Part shown: in pieces, positions 52,696 to 61,814 of the stretch
Layout: every line of letters begins with the position of its first letter
Numbering within the stretch: position 1 is the first letter of the stretch
Notes under the pieces: model-generated
What the model saw: the letters and a program-made list of their open reading frames with translations, nothing else
Database searches by the model: none
What the model was told of the DNA's origin: nothing
Program-made: the position numbers and the translations under genes
From: JBMNIZ01 sp050951405
GTDB taxonomy: Bacteria; Bacillota; DULZ01
Assembly (NCBI GenBank): GCA_050951405.1
Contig: JBMNIZ010000007.1
Span: 60,363 to 124,362, forward strand
DNA length: 64,000 nucleotides
Direction of reading: 5' to 3'

Positions 52696-54225
52696 ATGTT
52701 AGAAAACCTATCACAAGGAGCAGTACTAATGTTTACGGTCCAGGGTCTGGTGGCTCTAGTCTTGGGGGTGGCCATCGGACTGGTCATGGGGGCAATACCA
52801 GGGCTGACTGGTACCATGGCCATTGCTTTACTTATTCCCTTGACCTATTTTTTGCCCCCAATAATTGTCATGCCTGCTTTAGTGGGTATGTATAAAGGGT
52901 CGATTTGTGGAGGTTCTATACCTGCCATTTTGATCAATACGCCCGGAACACCGGCAGCAGCCGCCACCGCTCTGGACGGGTATGCCCTGACCAAGCAGGG
53001 TAAAAGCGGTAAGGCTTTGCGCATGGCCCTGTACTCTTCTTTTTGTGGGGATACTTTTTCTGATTTGGTCTTAATTATGGTTGCGGCGCCGCTGGCTGCC
53101 TTAGCGCTTAAATTTGGCCCCACTGAATTGGCCGCTCTCATCGTTTTCAGCCTTATGATGGTGGCTGTGATTGCCACTATGGGTTCACCCATCAAGGGAT
53201 TGATTTCCGGCGCTGCCGGTTTTCTCCTGGGGATGATCGGCCTGGATCCCATTAATGCTACCAGTCGTCTGGAGTTCGGCATGGTGGAGCTGTCGGGTGG
53301 TTTGGAATTAATGCCTTTTCTCATCGGTTTACTGGCCTTATCGGAAGTATTTATGCAAATGGGAAAAAGCGCTGATATGAGCCGTTTGATCACTAATGCC
53401 GATGTGGGTAAAAGTAATCGCCGTGAGGATAATAGAGTTTTATGGAAAGAGTTTAAAGGCTGTATTAAGACCATCTTGCGGTCGTCGTGTATTGGCACTT
53501 TTCTGGGAGCTTTGCCAGGATTAGGCCCTACCGTGGCCGCGTATCTCGGCTACGGGGAGGCCATGCGCAACTCCAAACGCCCGGAAGAATTTGGCAAGGG
53601 ATCTTTAGAGGGAGTGGCTGCGTGTGAAGCAGCAAACAACGCTGTCTGCGGAGCCAACTTGATTCCTTTGGTTACCTTGGGAATACCCGGTGACTTGAAC
53701 GCGGCAGTTTTGTTAGGAGCTTTCATGGTGCACGGGATGCAGCCCGGTCCTCTGATGATGCGAGATCAAGCCCCGCTTCTTTATGGGTTATTTCTCGGTC
53801 TTTTAGCAGCTAACGTGATCTATTTGGTGCTTGGTAGCCTTTTCATCAAAGGTGCTGCTAAAATAGCTTTTTTGCCTGTTAAATATATTATGCCGGCGGT
53901 GGCGGTCCTCTGCCTGGTGGGGGCCTATGCCAATAGTTTTAGTATATTTGATGTCTGGGTGGCTGTTGTTTTTGGGGTGGTCGGTTATTTAATGAACAAG
54001 TTGGGTTTCAGTCCGCCTGCCATGTTGATTGCGTTTATTCTCGCCCCGATGTTGGAAAATCATGCCCGCACAGCCCTTTTAATTCATGAAGGGCAATGGT
54101 CTATTTTCTTGACCAAGCCCATCTCATTAGCATTCTTGTTAATCACTGTTCTTATCATGATCAGTGTCTTTATGCGCCAAAGAAAGCGTTCACGTCAGCT
54201 GCAGGAAGGCCATGTCAGCGGCTAA
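52696..54225 (+). CDS. tctA: TctA large membrane subunit
   Basis: A 509-residue protein with about 12 helices from ATG 52696 after AGGGAGTGAG. The conserved GAIPGLTGTMAIALLIPLTY, GSICGGSIPAILINTPGTPA and LGALPGLGPTVAAYLGYGEA loops identify TctA. It transports the carboxylate delivered by TctC, driven by an ion gradient. It ends 35 nt before the flavoprotein gene. Confidence 0.95.
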   Translation: MLENLSQGAVLMFTVQGLVALVLGVAIGLVMGAIPGLTGTMAIALLIPLTYFLPPIIVMPALVGMYKGSICGGSIPAILINTPGTPAAAATALDGYALTKQGKSGKALRMALYSSFCGDTFSDLVLIMVAAPLAALALKFGPTELAALIVFSLMMVAVIATMGSPIKGLISGAAGFLLGMIGLDPINATSRLEFGMVELSGGLELMPFLIGLLALSEVFMQMGKSADMSRLITNADVGKSNRREDNRVLWKEFKGCIKTILRSSCIGTFLGALPGLGPTVAAYLGYGEAMRNSKRPEEFGKGSLEGVAACEAANNAVCGANLIPLVTLGIPGDLNAAVLLGAFMVHGMQPGPLMMRDQAPLLYGLFLGLLAANVIYLVLGSLFIKGAAKIAFLPVKYIMPAVAVLCLVGAYANSFSIFDVWVAVVFGVVGYLMNKLGFSPPAMLIAFILAPMLENHARTALLIHEGQWSIFLTKPISLAFLLITVLIMISVFMRQRKRSRQLQEGHVSG

Positions 54226-54259
54226 GATGGAAGGGAGAATAAGGAAAGGGAGGCTTGGA

Positions 54260-56026
54260 ATGAGTTTGACAATAAATTCTTTGCAATACGATGTGGTGGT
54301 TATAGGCGGGGGTGGTGCCGGGTCCATGGCAGCCATTCGCGCCGCCAAGGCCGGGGCACAGGTGGCTTTGGTGGAAAAAGGCATCTTCGGGCGCAATGGA
54401 TGTACGGTTCTCGGTGGCTTTTCGGCTTGTGCGGCCTTGGGTTATGAAGATCCTCGCGATAATCCGGAAGTGCATTTTCAAGATACCATGCGCGCAGGCA
54501 AGTACTTGAATAACCCTGATTTGGTTTCTCTCTATACGGAAAACGCTCCTCTCATTGTTCATGAAGTGGCTTCCTACGGAGTGAATTGGGATAAGGCGGA
54601 AGACGGAAGATTTGCCCAAGCGATGATGCCTGGACACACCTATCCGCGAGCAGTTTTTGTCAATCGGCATACGGGAAGAGCGATTCAAATGGGTGTCAGG
54701 TCAGAAGTGCTGCGGCAAGGTGTGAAAGTATTTGAGGATACGATGGTCATTGACCTGCTAAAATATCAGGATCGAGTGGCCGGGTTGCTCTGCTGCGACC
54801 TGCATACCACGGAGCCTTTTCTTCTGTTAGCCAAAGTGGTGGTTCTGGCCACAGGAGGCTGCGGGCAGCTTTACAGCCAAACCACAACTTCAGAGGATAA
54901 TACCGGTGAAGGTTTAATCATGGCCTGGGAAGCCGGTGCCGAGTTGATGGATCTGGAGTTTGTCCAATTTTATCCTACCGCTCAATGCTATCCTAAATTG
55001 CCGGGTTTAGGCCCGTGTGCGCCGGCTTTTATCAGAATCCGCAGCGGGGCCCGGTTGTTTAACAATCGAAACGAAGATTTCATGGATAAGCTGATGCCAG
55101 GTTGGCGCTTCAAGGCAACCCGTGATTTTATTGCCCGGGCCATTTACCGGGAGGTTAAGGAGGGCAGAGGGTCGGAACACGGCGGAGTTTACATGAAGAT
55201 CACCGATCGGACGCCGGAAGAGATCGAAGAACTGTTTTCTATTGGAAATTACTTCAAAAAAGCTTTAAAGTTAGGATTTGACTTGCGGAAAGATACGATT
55301 GAAACCACGGTAAAAAGCCATTTTTATATGGGCGGTGTGCGCATTGACATTAACTGCCAAACGGCAGTTCCCGGGCTTTTAGCCTGCGGTGAGGCCGCTG
55401 CCGGGATTCACGGAGCCAACCGCTTGGGCGGCAATGCCCTTACTGAAGTGCTGGTCACCGGTGCCAGGGCAGGGGATACTGCGGCTGCTATCATCGCGGA
55501 AACGCAGCATGCTCCTCAAGGTGAAATGGAAAGCTTGGCCCTTGATAGATTCCGGGACGCTATCAAGGTCTTGCATAAAGAAAAAGGCATAAGACCGCGC
55601 CAGTTAAAACAGCGTTTGCAGCAAACCATGTGGGATAAGGTGAGTTTAATCAGAGATGGGCAGGGCTTGGAAGAAGCCCTCAAGGAAATAGAGAATTTGA
55701 CAGAAGAAGCAGAAAGAAACATGGCTTTACAGTTCCGCGGCAAGGTCTACAATAAAGAACTTGTGGATTATTGGGAAGTGCGCAGAATGGTCAAATTGGC
55801 CTCTTTAATTACCAAGGCCGCCTTGCTGCGGGAAGAGAGCCGTGGCTCCCATTGGCGTGAAGATTTCCCTGGGGAAGACAATGAAAACTGGTTGGTGAAT
55901 TTAATTACGGAACCCGGCAGGCCGGTATTTCGCAAGGAGATTTCTCCAGGGGCAAAAGTATGGCAGCGGGAGGGGAAAAAGAATGAAGGAACAAGCAATG
56001 GCCCAGGTCAAGATTCGGAGAACTAG
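54260..56026 (+). CDS. Fumarate reductase/aspartate oxidase-like flavoprotein
   Basis: A 588-residue protein from ATG 54260 after AAAGGGAGG. The FAD site DVVVIGGGGAGSMAAIRAAK opens it; later ATGGCGQLYSQTTTSEDNTG, LEFVQFYPTAQCY and the end-domain SHFYMGGVRIDINCQ with GEAAAGIHGANRLGGNALTE match the FrdA/SdhA/NadB family. It may reduce or oxidise a C=C bond. The gene pairs with a tiny [2Fe-2S] protein that overlaps its end. The substrate is unknown. Confidence 0.9.
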   Translation: MSLTINSLQYDVVVIGGGGAGSMAAIRAAKAGAQVALVEKGIFGRNGCTVLGGFSACAALGYEDPRDNPEVHFQDTMRAGKYLNNPDLVSLYTENAPLIVHEVASYGVNWDKAEDGRFAQAMMPGHTYPRAVFVNRHTGRAIQMGVRSEVLRQGVKVFEDTMVIDLLKYQDRVAGLLCCDLHTTEPFLLLAKVVVLATGGCGQLYSQTTTSEDNTGEGLIMAWEAGAELMDLEFVQFYPTAQCYPKLPGLGPCAPAFIRIRSGARLFNNRNEDFMDKLMPGWRFKATRDFIARAIYREVKEGRGSEHGGVYMKITDRTPEEIEELFSIGNYFKKALKLGFDLRKDTIETTVKSHFYMGGVRIDINCQTAVPGLLACGEAAAGIHGANRLGGNALTEVLVTGARAGDTAAAIIAETQHAPQGEMESLALDRFRDAIKVLHKEKGIRPRQLKQRLQQTMWDKVSLIRDGQGLEEALKEIENLTEEAERNMALQFRGKVYNKELVDYWEVRRMVKLASLITKAALLREESRGSHWREDFPGEDNENWLVNLITEPGRPVFRKEISPGAKVWQREGKKNEGTSNGPGQDSEN

Positions 56027-56321
56027 TGCAGACGGCAGTCTAACAGATCATTATGACTGCTATGAGGTGCCTTATGAGAGCAGGAATACAGTGATGGACG
56101 TTTTGCAGTATATTTACGCCAATATCGACGGCACCTTGGCTCACCGTTGCGCCTGCAATGGCGGTTATTGTAATGTTTGCCTGGTTAGATGTAATGGCAA
56201 GAATATCAACCCATGCCGTACCTTTATGAGCAAAGAAATGGTCATTGAGCCGGTACCCGGGCACAAGGTCATCAGGGATTTGGTGGTCTCCTTTGTTTCC
56301 TCAGAAGCTGGCAAAAAGTAA
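55983..56321 (+). CDS. Small [2Fe-2S] protein (SdhB/FrdB N-domain-like)
   Basis: A 112-residue protein from ATG 55983 after GGGAGGGG (ATG 55998 is possible); it overlaps the flavoprotein gene by 44 nt. HRCACNGGYCNVCLVRCNGK gives a C-x4-C-x2-C pattern (with an extra Cys) and INPC the fourth ligand, as in the N-terminal plant-type ferredoxin domain of SdhB/FrdB. The C-terminal two-cluster domain of SdhB is missing, so this is a cut-down electron carrier for the flavoprotein. Confidence 0.85.
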   Translation: MKEQAMAQVKIRRTSADGSLTDHYDCYEVPYESRNTVMDVLQYIYANIDGTLAHRCACNGGYCNVCLVRCNGKNINPCRTFMSKEMVIEPVPGHKVIRDLVVSFVSSEAGKK

Positions 56322-56381
56322 TCTTGGCTTTGGCGGGATCATGATGGTTTTGGAACTATAAAACGCGGGAGGCGATCAAAG

Positions 56382-57266
56382 TTGCTCAGGCCTTTTCGTT
56401 ATCGAAAACCGTTTACGATTGAAGAAACGCTTAAGGGTCTTTTGGAATATGGAGATCGAGCGAAAGTGGTGGCAGGGGGAACGGACCTGATGGTCCAGAT
56501 GAAGCAAGGATTATTATCTCCTCAAATATTATTCGACATTTCTCGGATCGGGGAATTAAGAAAAATAGAGGAAAGAGATGACGGGGTATATATCGGAGCT
56601 GCTGCCACCATGGCGGAAATTGGTGCTTGGTTCAATTCCCGTGCCGGTTACCGAGCCTTGCTGGATGGGGTGAACAGCGTGGGGTCCCGCCAAGTGAGAA
56701 ATGTGGCTACCATTGGAGGCAATTTATGCAATGCGGTTCCATCGGCTGATACGGCCCCTCCTCTCATTGCTTTACAGGCTGAGCTCCAGCTAGTGGGTGC
56801 AGGCGGTGGAAGCAGGAGAATTGGGGCAGAACAGTTTTTCCGCGGACCAAGAGAGACCATTTTAGCAACCGGCGAGCTTCTCACGGGGATTATTTTACCT
56901 CCCCTTAATCCCCGGCAAAGGAGCAGATATTTAAAATTGGGGCCGCGTAATGGCATGGATTTAGCTATTGTGGGGGTTGCCGTTTCGGTGACTTTTAATG
57001 AGGCAAATCAAGTAGACGGAGTACGGATGGCTTTAGGGGCCGTAGCCCCGGTTCCTTTACGGGTGAAGTCCATTGAAGATTACTTGGTGGGCAAGCATCT
57101 TACGGAAGAAACAGCGGAGGAATGCGGGCGGTTGGCTCAGGAAGCCTGCAGTCCTATTTCGGATTTAAGGGCCAGTGCCGATTACCGGCGAGAAATGGTT
57201 GCCGTTTTAACAAAAAGGGCATTGCTGGAATGCGTCCGGCAAATTGGGGGGGGTAAAGCTCAATGA
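56382..57266 (+). CDS. Molybdenum hydroxylase FAD subunit (CoxM-like)
   Basis: A 294-residue protein from TTG 56382 after GGGAGGCGA. VVAGGTDLMVQMKQGLLSP and NVATIGGNLCNAVPSADTAP are the two FAD-binding loops of xanthine dehydrogenase-family M subunits. It passes electrons from the [2Fe-2S] subunit to the final acceptor. Its end overlaps the CoxS-like gene by 4 nt. Confidence 0.94.
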   Translation: MLRPFRYRKPFTIEETLKGLLEYGDRAKVVAGGTDLMVQMKQGLLSPQILFDISRIGELRKIEERDDGVYIGAAATMAEIGAWFNSRAGYRALLDGVNSVGSRQVRNVATIGGNLCNAVPSADTAPPLIALQAELQLVGAGGGSRRIGAEQFFRGPRETILATGELLTGIILPPLNPRQRSRYLKLGPRNGMDLAIVGVAVSVTFNEANQVDGVRMALGAVAPVPLRVKSIEDYLVGKHLTEETAEECGRLAQEACSPISDLRASADYRREMVAVLTKRALLECVRQIGGGKAQ

Positions 57267-57757
57267 TAAAAGAACAGGAAAAGATCTTGATCAAGTTGCG
57301 GGTGAATGATGAAGAATGGGAGCGAGAAGTAACCCCCCAGACAACCCTCTTGGAGCTTTTACGGGGTCAGCTGAAATTATTCGGGACGAAGCATGGCTGC
57401 GGCGAAGGGGAGTGCGGTGCTTGTACGGTGATCGTGGACGGCAAAGCGGTTAATTCCTGCTTGATGCTGGCAGTGAAAGCGGACGGGTGTAATATCCTGA
57501 CAGTTGAGGGTTTGGCCAAAGGAGACCGGCTGCATCCACTGCAGCAGGCCTTTGTGGAAAAGGGTGCTCTCCAGTGCGGCTTTTGTACGCCCGGAATGCT
57601 GATGTCTGCCTATGCCCTGCTCTTGGAAAACCCGCACCCCAGCGAAGAGGAAATTTGCACGGCTATTGCGGGAAATCTTTGCCGCTGTACCGGGTATCAG
57701 AAAATTATTGAGGCGATCAAAGAGGCTGCTCAAAAGATGCAAAGGGAGGCCGATTGA
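57263..57757 (+). CDS. Molybdenum hydroxylase [2Fe-2S] subunit (CoxS-like)
   Basis: A 164-residue protein from ATG 57263. The plant-type cluster ligands are in GCGEGECGACTVIVDGKAVN and the second cluster in QCGFCTPGMLM and NLCRCTGYQK. This is the standard small subunit of the xanthine dehydrogenase family. It lies 3 nt before the large subunit gene. Confidence 0.96.
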   Translation: MIKEQEKILIKLRVNDEEWEREVTPQTTLLELLRGQLKLFGTKHGCGEGECGACTVIVDGKAVNSCLMLAVKADGCNILTVEGLAKGDRLHPLQQAFVEKGALQCGFCTPGMLMSAYALLLENPHPSEEEICTAIAGNLCRCTGYQKIIEAIKEAAQKMQREAD

Positions 57758-57760
57758 AAG

Positions 57761-60082
57761 ATGAGCCACAATTCTTGTTTAAGGGAAAAGGGGAGGAAAG
57801 GTCAAGCTTTTGGCAAAGGGATACCCATGGTGGACGCGAAAGAAAAGGTCATCGGCAAGGCTGCTTTCTTAGATGATCTGGAATTCCCGGGCATGCTCTA
57901 CGGGAAGATTTTACGCAGTCCGTTTGCCCATGCTCGCATCGTGCATATTGATACCAGCCGGGCGGAGCGTTTGCCCGGTGTAAAAGCCGTCATCACCGGC
58001 AAGGACACTCCGACAGAAAAATTCGGCTATCGTTTCTATGACCAAACTATCCTAGCGCAGGACAAAGTCAGGTACTACGGAGAAGAAGTGGCCGCTGTGG
58101 CGGCTACGGAGCCGGAGATTGCCCTGGAGGCTCTAGATTTAATCAGAGTGGAATACGAGGAGCTACCCTCCGTCTTTACGGTGGAGGAGGCGCTTCAGGA
58201 GAATGCTCCCTTGGTCCATGACGACAAGGAAAACAACATTGCCCAGGAAACCGTGATTACCAGGGGCAATATTGAAGAAGCCTGGGAAAAATGCGCTGTT
58301 ATTTTGGAAGAGACTTTTATCACCTCAAGAGTGCACCCGGCCTATTTGGAACCCCAAGGCTGTATCGGTTTCTACGATTTTTCCGGCAGGTTGCATGTTT
58401 ATGCCGGCAATCAAAACCCGTCCAGAACTAAGCTGAAGCTTTCCGAAGCTTTGGGCTTGCCCATCGGCAATATTCGCCTGGTGCAGACTTTTGTGGGAGG
58501 AGCCTTTGGGGGCAAGACCCACCAGCAGGTGATCTTTATCACCTCTGCCTTAGCGCAAAAAGCCCAAGGGTATCCGGTAAAAATAGTTTTAGACCGCTCG
58601 GAAGACTTCATGAGCACCTTATATCGGGTACCGATGCGGATTCGGATCAAGATGGGTGCTGATCGGGAAGGAAAAATTCTGGCCAAAGAGATGGATATCT
58701 TGGCGGACAATGGCGCCTATTCCATCAATGCTCCCGTGGTGGTTGATACGGCGGCTACCCGGGTGGACTCCCTCTACCGATTTAAGAATCTGAAAACCAC
58801 CACTCGTTTGGTCTATACAAATAATCCTGCCAGCGGTATGTTCCGGGGATTTGGCAATCCCCAGTCCACCTTTGCGGTGGAGTGCATGATGGATATGCTG
58901 GCGGAAAAGCTGCAAATGGATCCGGTGGAAATCCGCCTGAAAAACGCTACCCAGTGTGGCGATGTGACCGCCCACGGCTGGGAGATCAAAAGCTGTGAAC
59001 TGTCCAGCTGTATTCGCAAGGCTGCGGCGGCTATCGGTTGGCAGGAGAAAAAGAGCTCCCCTCGTCGGAACCGGGGTATCGGCATGGCCTGCGTGATTCA
59101 CGTGAGCGGCAACCGTTCAGTTTTTCCGCCTTTCGACGGCTCTACGGCCACGGTGCGGATTAACGAAAATGGAGAAGCTTATGTGCTGCCTTCTGACGGG
59201 GACATCGGTCAAGGGATGTCCACGGTCAGTGCTCAGATTGCCGCAGAGGCACTGGGCTTCCCGGTGGAAAAGGTTCGGGTTCACCGGGTGGACACGGATT
59301 GGAGCGGTTTTGGTTTGGGGGCTTCCGCCAGCCGCGTCACCACCATCGGGGGCAATGCGGTCAAATTGGCGGCGGAAGATGCCAAACGACAGCTTCTGGA
59401 ACATGCAGCCATCATGTTAAAAACGGCCAAGGAAGAGTTGGACATTGAAGACGGGAATGTGATCAACAGCAAAAGCGGGGCAGTATTGGCTTCTGCAGCG
59501 GAGGCGGCCAAATTCGCAGTGCACTCCAGCGGTGGGGACTATATTGTGGGGCGCGGCAAGTACGTCACTCCCGGGGTGGTTATTGCCGATGCAAAAACAA
59601 AATATGGGAACATTTCCTCCGCTTATTCTTTCGGCGCTCATGCGGCAGAAGTGGAGGTTGATGTGGAGACCGGAAAGGTAACGGTTTTGCGTTATGTGGC
59701 CGCCCATGATTCCGGGCAAATTGTTAACCCGTTGCTTGCGCAGGGGCAGGTGGAAGGGGGTGTGGTGCAAGGTTTAGGCTTCAGTTTTTGTGAGAATATG
59801 CATTTTGAAAATGGCAAATTGCTCAATGACAGTTTCCTGGATTACAAGGTTCCTCTTGCTTTAGATATTCCGCCCATTGAGACGATTTTTGTGGACAGTT
59901 ATGACCCCAATGGTCCTTTCGGAGCAAAAGGATTGGGTGAGCCTGTCTTGGTGCCGGTTCCTTGCGCCATCAGCAATGCCATTTATGATGCGGTGGGCAT
60001 TCGCTTAACTGAACTGCCTTTCAGCCCCGAACGGGTCCGGGAAGCTTGGAAGAAGAAGCAGAGGAAAGCCGGTGAAGCGTGA
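57761..60082 (+). CDS. Molybdenum hydroxylase large (molybdopterin) subunit
   Basis: A 773-residue protein from ATG 57761. Molybdopterin motifs seen in order are VGGAFGGKTHQQV, SGMFRGFGNPQSTFAVE, DGDIGQGMSTVSAQIAAEAL and AHDSGQIVNPLLAQGQVEGG, and the catalytic glutamate is in FGAKGLGEPVLVPV. The family hydroxylates N-heterocycles, purines, aldehydes or CO. It lacks the CO-dehydrogenase loop AYRCSFR, so it is not a CO dehydrogenase. The most likely class is a heterocycle or aldehyde hydroxylase. The end overlaps the next gene by 4 nt. Confidence 0.94.
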   Translation: MSHNSCLREKGRKGQAFGKGIPMVDAKEKVIGKAAFLDDLEFPGMLYGKILRSPFAHARIVHIDTSRAERLPGVKAVITGKDTPTEKFGYRFYDQTILAQDKVRYYGEEVAAVAATEPEIALEALDLIRVEYEELPSVFTVEEALQENAPLVHDDKENNIAQETVITRGNIEEAWEKCAVILEETFITSRVHPAYLEPQGCIGFYDFSGRLHVYAGNQNPSRTKLKLSEALGLPIGNIRLVQTFVGGAFGGKTHQQVIFITSALAQKAQGYPVKIVLDRSEDFMSTLYRVPMRIRIKMGADREGKILAKEMDILADNGAYSINAPVVVDTAATRVDSLYRFKNLKTTTRLVYTNNPASGMFRGFGNPQSTFAVECMMDMLAEKLQMDPVEIRLKNATQCGDVTAHGWEIKSCELSSCIRKAAAAIGWQEKKSSPRRNRGIGMACVIHVSGNRSVFPPFDGSTATVRINENGEAYVLPSDGDIGQGMSTVSAQIAAEALGFPVEKVRVHRVDTDWSGFGLGASASRVTTIGGNAVKLAAEDAKRQLLEHAAIMLKTAKEELDIEDGNVINSKSGAVLASAAEAAKFAVHSSGGDYIVGRGKYVTPGVVIADAKTKYGNISSAYSFGAHAAEVEVDVETGKVTVLRYVAAHDSGQIVNPLLAQGQVEGGVVQGLGFSFCENMHFENGKLLNDSFLDYKVPLALDIPPIETIFVDSYDPNGPFGAKGLGEPVLVPVPCAISNAIYDAVGIRLTELPFSPERVREAWKKKQRKAGEA

Positions 60083-61134
60083 AAAGGGAGATGGGAGGCA
60101 GGGAATATGAAGAAGTGAGGTGCTTAGGTGTGGCAAAACAGTTTGGCATAGCCATCAAGGGGACGGAAAAAATAACTGAGCTCCTTAGTATGTCCCAAGT
60201 GGCGGAAAAAATGGGTTTCAGCACTTATTGGATAGCGGAAGATTATTTTTTCGGCGGGGCTTTTTCCATGGCCACCGCCTGCGCTGCCGGTACTTCGAAA
60301 ATCAAGATCGGCATCGGGGTCTTAAATCCTTTTACCCGCCACCCAGCCCTGACCGCAATGGAAACGGCTGCTTTGAGTAATTTTAGCGGTAACCGGTTGA
60401 TGCTGGGCGTGGGCTCAAGTAATGCTCACTGGATTCAAAACCAAATGGGGATCCCTTTTGAGGCACCCCTTTCTTCGGTGCAGGACTGCGTAGAAATTGT
60501 GCGGAAGATGCTTGCGGGAGGCAAGGTTACCCACCAAGGCAAGAGATTTTCCGTCAAGGAGGCAGAACTGGAGTTATCAGTGACGGGAAAAGTGCCCATT
60601 TATTTGGGAGTAAAGGGAGAAAAAGGCTTGCAGATGGCCGGTGAAATAGCAGACGGCATTCTCTTGTCTGCCGGTGTTTCTGTCCCCTACGTGAAATGGG
60701 CTATGGATCATTTGGCCAAAGGGGCGGAAAAATCCAAAGATGGATTGGCCAATTTTGATGTGGCGGCCTATTTGTTGATCAGCATCCATCATGATGGGCA
60801 AAAAGCAAGGGAAGCGATAAAAAACCGGGTGGCCCGCACCATCGGTTTACACGGCAATCACCCGATTCTGCTGACGGCGGGTTTTCGGCCGGAAGAAATC
60901 AAGCCCTTCCGGGAAGCCTTTTTGCGCAGAGAAAAGGCGGGGCACTTAGTCACGGAGAAAATGATCGATCTTTTGGCCATCGCGGGCACACCGGCAGAAT
61001 GCCAGGAGAAGTTTAAAAAGATTTTGGATGCCGGGGTGACGCAACCCATTCTTTGCGATATTGAGGAAATTTCTTTAGAAGAAAACATGCAAATGGTGCG
61101 TGAATATTTATTCCCATTGTTGGCCGATGGGTAA
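60079..61134 (+). CDS. LLM-class F420-dependent oxidoreductase
   Basis: Up to 351 residues; GTG 60079 overlaps the previous stop, but GTG 60130 behind GTGAGGTG gives the more usual opening AKQFGIAIKGTEKI. It is a TIM-barrel of the luciferase-like family with YWIAEDYFFGG, IKIGIGVLNPFTRHPALTAM and GNRLMLGVGSSNAHW, the latter two as in F420-binding methylene-tetrahydromethanopterin reductase (Mer) and related enzymes. The F420 cofactor is supported by the F420 reductase gene next to it. Substrate unknown. Confidence 0.9.
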   Translation: MKREMGGREYEEVRCLGVAKQFGIAIKGTEKITELLSMSQVAEKMGFSTYWIAEDYFFGGAFSMATACAAGTSKIKIGIGVLNPFTRHPALTAMETAALSNFSGNRLMLGVGSSNAHWIQNQMGIPFEAPLSSVQDCVEIVRKMLAGGKVTHQGKRFSVKEAELELSVTGKVPIYLGVKGEKGLQMAGEIADGILLSAGVSVPYVKWAMDHLAKGAEKSKDGLANFDVAAYLLISIHHDGQKAREAIKNRVARTIGLHGNHPILLTAGFRPEEIKPFREAFLRREKAGHLVTEKMIDLLAIAGTPAECQEKFKKILDAGVTQPILCDIEEISLEENMQMVREYLFPLLADG

Positions 61135-61151
61135 AAGAAAGGGGAGAGCCG

Positions 61152-61796
61152 GTGAAAATCGGAATAGTAGGTGGTACGGGGAAATTAGGCTATGGCTTGG
61201 CCCTCCGCTTGGGCAGGGCCGGCCATCAGGTCCTGATTGGTTCTCGCCACAAGGCTAAAGCATTGGAGACGGCAAGGAAAATGCAAGAGATGGATGTTGG
61301 GATGAAAGTCTCAGGATCCTCCAACCCTGAGATTGCCGGGGAAGCCGAATTGATTATTTTGACCATACCTTTTGCGGGACAGGAAGCTATTTTGCAAAGT
61401 CTGGCGGAAAACACCGTAAATAAGATAGTATTAGATGCCACTGTGCCTCTTGTTTTTGATAGGTTTCCGCGTTATGCTCCGCCGGAAGAAGGCTCTGCTG
61501 CTCAGGCCGTGCAAAAAATGCTGCCCAAAGCTCGTGTGGTCTCCGGGCTGCACACTATTTCCGCGGGACTTCTGGCCGATGTCCAGGCGGAAATTGAAGG
61601 AGATGCCCTCATTTGCGGTGATGACGAAGAGGCAAAGAAAAGGGTAGGGGAGATTATGCAGGATATTGGGTTAAGGTGTTTCGATGCAGGACCCTTGTCC
61701 AATGCCCAAATCCTGGAGCGTATCACCCCCATGCTCATCGGATTGAACAAAAGGTATAAGAGACGCCATGTGGGCATTAAATTAACAGGTATCTGA
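61152..61796 (+). CDS. npdG: NADPH:F420 oxidoreductase
   Basis: A 214-residue protein from GTG 61152 after GGGGAGAG. The dinucleotide motif is KIGIVGGTGKLGYGLALRLG, followed by VLIGSRHKAKA (NADP-type Arg-His after the second strand) and ILTIPFAGQEAIL. The end GPLSNAQILERITPMLIGLN is typical of F420 reductases (Fno/NpdG). It transfers hydride between NADPH and F420, so it would feed F420H2 to the neighbour at 60079. Confidence 0.93.
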   Translation: MKIGIVGGTGKLGYGLALRLGRAGHQVLIGSRHKAKALETARKMQEMDVGMKVSGSSNPEIAGEAELIILTIPFAGQEAILQSLAENTVNKIVLDATVPLVFDRFPRYAPPEEGSAAQAVQKMLPKARVVSGLHTISAGLLADVQAEIEGDALICGDDEEAKKRVGEIMQDIGLRCFDAGPLSNAQILERITPMLIGLNKRYKRRHVGIKLTGI

Positions 61797-61814
61797 GGAG
61801 GAGGTGGAAACATC

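Noticed and set aside
57761..60082. Aerobic-type CO dehydrogenase large subunit
   Set aside because: The CO-specific active-site loop AYRCSFR is not present, so only the broader molybdenum hydroxylase family is supported.
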